In this document: positions 61,090-64,000 of the stretch, piece by piece
How positions within the stretch are numbered: position 1 is the first letter of the stretch
Layout: every line of letters starts with the position of its first letter
Assembly: GCA_023420115.1 (NCBI GenBank)
Contig: JAEZWR010000042.1
Coordinates: forward strand, 1 to 64,000
Origin: Bacillota bacterium
Lineage (GTDB): Bacteria; Bacillota; Clostridia; Saccharofermentanales; Fastidiosipilaceae
Direction of reading: 5' to 3'
DNA length: 64,000 bases
Notes under the pieces: generated by a model
The model's database searches: none
What the model was told of the DNA's origin: nothing
Seen by the model: only the letters and a program-made list of their open reading frames with translations
Made by a program: the position numbers and the translations under genes

Positions 61090-62874
61090 TTATTCCTCCT
61101 TAAGTGCATCTATTTCATCATTAAGTCTTCTCAGTACTTTGTCATACTGTTCATTGACTTCATTTTCTTTTGTATATTTAAAGCGGCCGATACTTTCCAT
61201 AACTTCCAAGTTGGTAAGCGACTTAAATGGGACTCCTCTATCCAAGGCTTCGCAACCTTTTCTATAATAAGTCATGATCAAATCGAGCATTTTGTACTGC
61301 TTATCAAGTGAAGTATATGTATCTATTTCATCGAAGCTATTCTGATGAAGGAAGTCTTCACGAATTGATCTACTCGCTTCGAGTTTAAGTCTATCCTTAA
61401 CTGATAAAGTGTCAGCACCAACTAGCTTAACAATTTCTTCAAGCTCTGACTCATCTTGGAGTAAGCTCATAGCATCCATTCTATTCCTGCTCCAATTTGA
61501 GTTAACAAACTCGTCCATCCATGACAAAACCTTATCCTCATAAAGAGAATATGAGTTAAGCCAGTTAATCGCTGGGAAGTGTCGTTTATACGCAAGCTGG
61601 GCATCAAGAGACCAGAATACCTTAACAATACGTAAAGTAGACTGAACAACTGGATCTGACATATCGCCACCGGGAGGCGAAACGGCACCAATAGCAGTTA
61701 GAACTCCCAATCTCTGGCCATTTCCCAAACAGCGAACCATTCCGGCTCTCTCGTAGAACTGAGCCAATCTGGAACCTAGATATGCGGGATAACCTTCTTC
61801 ACCGGGCATCTCTTCTAGTCGTCCACTCATTTCGCGTAGAGCCTCTGCCCATCTAGAAGTAGAGTCAGCCATAATCGAAACAGAATATCCCATATCCCTA
61901 TAGTATTCAGCAATTGTTATTCCTGTGTATATAGAAGCTTCACGAGCAGCAACAGGCATATCTGATGTATTTGCAATAAGTATTGTTCTTTCCATCAATG
62001 ACTTGCCCGATTTTGGATCTTTTAGTTCTGGGAATTCGCCCAAAACATCAGTCATCTCATTGCCACGTTCACCACAACCAATATAAACTACGATATCCGA
62101 TGCAGCCCATTTCGCAAGCTGATGCTGAATGACAGTCTTACCAGAACCAAATGGACCTGGAACCGCTGCCGTTCCACCCTTGGTTAGAGGGAAAAATGCG
62201 TCTACTACACGCTGACCTGTTGTAAGTGGCTCGCTTGGTGCTAATTTTCCAGCGTGAGGTCTAGCCTTTCTTACGGGCCACTGCTGAAGCATCTGAACTC
62301 TAATTTTCTCTTCGCCACCCTGATCAGAACTAAGTTCACACAATTTGTCTACTATTGTGTACTCACCCTCTGTCACAACTCCACTAACTCTGCATCTACC
62401 CTTTACAGTAGGTGGAACCATAACCCTATGTTCTATTAGTGAAGTTTCTTGTACAACACCAACGATATCACCAGCTGAGACCTCATCTCCGTCCTGAACG
62501 CTAGGCTTGAATTTCCATTTACGACTTCTGTCAAGCTTATCAATATGAACGCCCCTGGCAATATTAGAACCCATTTCCTCTCTCATTTTTTCAAGAGGTC
62601 TCTGAATTCCATCAAAAATATTTCCCATCAAACCAGGAGCTAGGTCAACAGAAAGAGGAGCACCAGTTGATCTTACCGGCTCTCCTGGACCTAAGCCTGC
62701 CGTCTCTTCATAAACCTGTATTGAAGCTCTATCACCATGAACCTCAATTACTTCACCAATCAAACCGATATCTGAAACCTGCACAACGTCAAACATCTGA
62801 ACATCGCGCATGCCATCAGCAACAACCAGAGGACCTGAGACTTTACTGATGGTGCCCTGACTCAACTTCTGCAT
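61090..62874 (-). CDS. atpA: V-type ATPase catalytic subunit A
   Basis: This 594-residue catalytic subunit has the P-loop [17 protein letters not shown] near residue 232. It also has the extra non-homologous insertion after [20 protein letters not shown] that marks the A-type subunit, the catalytic Glu segment [18 protein letters not shown] near 260 and [20 protein letters not shown] near 330. It hydrolyses ATP to pump H+ or Na+, or makes ATP in reverse. AAGGAG precedes ATG 62874. It follows atpF after three bases and touches atpB. It is normal in length and complete. Confidence 0.97.
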   Translation of the reverse strand: MQKLSQGTISKVSGPLVVADGMRDVQMFDVVQVSDIGLIGEVIEVHGDRASIQVYEETAGLGPGEPVRSTGAPLSVDLAPGLMGNIFDGIQRPLEKMREEMGSNIARGVHIDKLDRSRKWKFKPSVQDGDEVSAGDIVGVVQETSLIEHRVMVPPTVKGRCRVSGVVTEGEYTIVDKLCELSSDQGGEEKIRVQMLQQWPVRKARPHAGKLAPSEPLTTGQRVVDAFFPLTKGGTAAVPGPFGSGKTVIQHQLAKWAASDIVVYIGCGERGNEMTDVLGEFPELKDPKSGKSLMERTILIANTSDMPVAAREASIYTGITIAEYYRDMGYSVSIMADSTSRWAEALREMSGRLEEMPGEEGYPAYLGSRLAQFYERAGMVRCLGNGQRLGVLTAIGAVSPPGGDMSDPVVQSTLRIVKVFWSLDAQLAYKRHFPAINWLNSYSLYEDKVLSWMDEFVNSNWSRNRMDAMSLLQDESELEEIVKLVGADTLSVKDRLKLEASRSIREDFLHQNSFDEIDTYTSLDKQYKMLDLIMTYYRKGCEALDRGVPFKSLTNLEVMESIGRFKYTKENEVNEQYDKVLRRLNDEIDALKEE

Positions 62875-62877
62875 CTG

Positions 62878-63222
62878 CTACTCCTTATCTTCTTTGTTTG
62901 AAAAGATATCAAAACCGACTGCCTTGCGAACTGATACCCTAATAGCATCCTCGCCTATTCCCAAGTTCCCAGTTGATGCTGGAATTGGAACAAGAGCCGG
63001 CATATAGTCAAACCTGTGTTCTTCAACAATATCTTTTACTTCTTCCATAACCGCCTCAGTCATGAAGATAACAGCATATTCATCAGACTTAATCATATCC
63101 CGAAGTATTTGATGCGTATCAAGCTCTTCAGCAGTTGCTACAACATCTAATCCAAGACCTCTAAAGCCTATTATGCTTCCTATATCCCCAATGACTGCCA
63201 TGTGTTTATTTTTTGACTTCAT
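62878..63222 (-). CDS. atpF: V-type ATPase subunit F
   Basis: This 114-residue protein has the compact F-subunit fold. The N-terminal HMAVIGDIGSIIGFRGLGLD is the diagnostic motif, followed by a central helix-sheet with AVIFMTEAVMEEVKDIVEEH and the C-terminal ALVPIPASTGNLGIGEDAIR typical of the family. It works with subunit D in the rotating central stalk. GGAAG seven bases before ATG 63222 fixes the start; eight upstream codons are excluded. It overlaps closely with atpA (three bases between) but is separated from atpC by 193 bases. Confidence 0.93.
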   Translation of the reverse strand: MKSKNKHMAVIGDIGSIIGFRGLGLDVVATAEELDTHQILRDMIKSDEYAVIFMTEAVMEEVKDIVEEHRFDYMPALVPIPASTGNLGIGEDAIRVSVRKAVGFDIFSNKEDKE

Positions 63223-63415
63223 GTTACTACTTCCATTATTTTGCACAGAATATAAAAGATTCTATGCTTAGGTCATATTTCATATTTCATTCAGTTCACA
63301 CCAATAACATAGCAATAAAACTAATCATATTAATTAGACATTCACTTTTTCTGAACTAAATGCACAGCCTGAAATATTGCCCCAAACTCATATCAAAAAA
63401 ATCAAAATCTAAGCA

Positions 63416-64000
63416 TTAATCGTATGCGTTATACTCTTTTCTTAGCAACTTAACTGTATCCTCATAGGATAAATCTATATTGCGACAAGCATACATGATT
63501 CTTATATTCTTAACTTCCATCTGTTTAGCAAACCAATATCCCGCAACAGTCTCAGCAGCATAACTACTTCTAAGACCTTTCTTCGCTAAATCCATTATAA
63601 GATTATCAATATCACGACCCAATTCTCTTATTTCATCAACACTGCTATATTTCAAAATATGCTTAACTAGTGGTGAAGCCATGGAGTTAGCAAAAACAGC
63701 CTGTACACGTTGATATTCGCTATTAGGGATTGACTCTCTTTCACTTCTGTTAAGAATCAACTTAGCACTCTCATATAAAGACACAATATCTTTTACGTCC
63801 ACATTACCACAAGGTAGAAGAACCTGTCTGAGATATGTTCTACCTGTAGCAAATTTAGCCGTACGGAGCAGTGTCTGAAAATTGATTGCATCCGCCTTGA
63901 GTGCACAAAAATCAAGTATAAAATCCTTTTCAGAACCAGTATCCTTGTCATTTGCCAAAATGAACAATTCTTCGTAATATGCCTTGTCAAGAACAATATC
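63416..64000 (-). CDS. atpC: V-type ATPase subunit C (5' end outside window)
   Basis: The frame runs open to the right edge. The visible C-terminal 194 residues match the AC39/subunit C family: DKAYYEELFILANDKDTG, ALKADAINFQTLLRTAKFAT near the edge, RTYLRQVLLPCGNVDVKDIV, and the last block YWFAKQMEVKNIRIMYACR with LRKEYNAYD at the end. This subunit sockets the central stalk to the membrane ring. It is the first gene of the visible operon; E, K and I would be expected to its right. The true start lies outside the window. Confidence 0.9.
   Translation of the reverse strand, partial: DIVLDKAYYEELFILANDKDTGSEKDFILDFCALKADAINFQTLLRTAKFATGRTYLRQVLLPCGNVDVKDIVSLYESAKLILNRSERESIPNSEYQRVQAVFANSMASPLVKHILKYSSVDEIRELGRDIDNLIMDLAKKGLRSSYAAETVAGYWFAKQMEVKNIRIMYACRNIDLSYEDTVKLLRKEYNAYD

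Overview
The window looks like the chromosome of a low-GC, Gram-positive, fermentative and probably host-associated anaerobe (Bacillota, most likely class Clostridia). The reasons are AT-rich intergenic DNA, strong GGAGG-type ribosome binding sites, two cell-wall-anchored surface proteins (one LPATG, one VAKTG-like), the MurT/GatD peptidoglycan amidation pair, a V-type ATPase operon, a 2[4Fe-4S] ferredoxin, a bifunctional AdhE and a PstA/DarA-type cyclic-di-AMP receptor. I cannot name the genus from sequence reading alone.

Layout. 1-2160 is the decayed right end of a mobile element that is more GC-rich than its surroundings. It carries a Nudix hydrolase and a HAD phosphatase and abuts a truncated ATPase-like pseudogene. 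2590-10264 holds a BI-1 membrane protein, a 1643-residue repeat-rich surface adhesin, and an HxlR regulator divergent from an NAD(P)-binding oxidoreductase. 10311-10671 is a broken small membrane protein gene. 10823-17312 is a pyrimidine biosynthesis cluster on the minus strand, read pyrC-pyrK-pyrD-pyrF-pyrE-pyrB-pyrI. 18042-35638 is a carbohydrate region: a GH85 endo-beta-N-acetylglucosaminidase with LPATG anchor, a solute-binding protein, a Gfo/Idh/MocA oxidoreductase, uronate isomerase UxaC, a type I sulfatase, AdhE, an unknown exported protein and a GH29 alpha-L-fucosidase. Together these suggest foraging on host N-glycans and sulfated or uronic-acid-containing glycans, although most genes have their own terminators and are not one operon.

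36044-37665 is the most unusual locus: a protein joining a degenerate cytidylate-kinase-like domain to a PD-(D/E)XK-like domain, followed 17 bases later by a hypoxanthine-phosphoribosyltransferase homologue with a changed active-site loop. 37695-40281 encodes a Trk/Ktr potassium channel with two separate RCK proteins, preceded by a 1.2-kb stretch without a convincing gene that contains a terminator hairpin and a possible 33-codon ORF. 41483-49165 contains ferredoxin, a tmk-darA-holB-ricT replication/regulation cluster, two unknown proteins, tRNA-Leu(UAG) and an FAD oxidoreductase. 49548-58896 has MgtE, a flavin reductase, a glutaredoxin-like protein, GatD/MurT, an unknown membrane protein and a large NAD synthetase whose glutaminase domain appears catalytically dead. 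59018-64000 is the V-type ATPase operon (C-F-A-B-D), whose first genes lie beyond the window.

Start sites were chosen by ribosome binding site where the longest open frame was implausible. No rRNA, CRISPR array or complete insertion sequence was seen.
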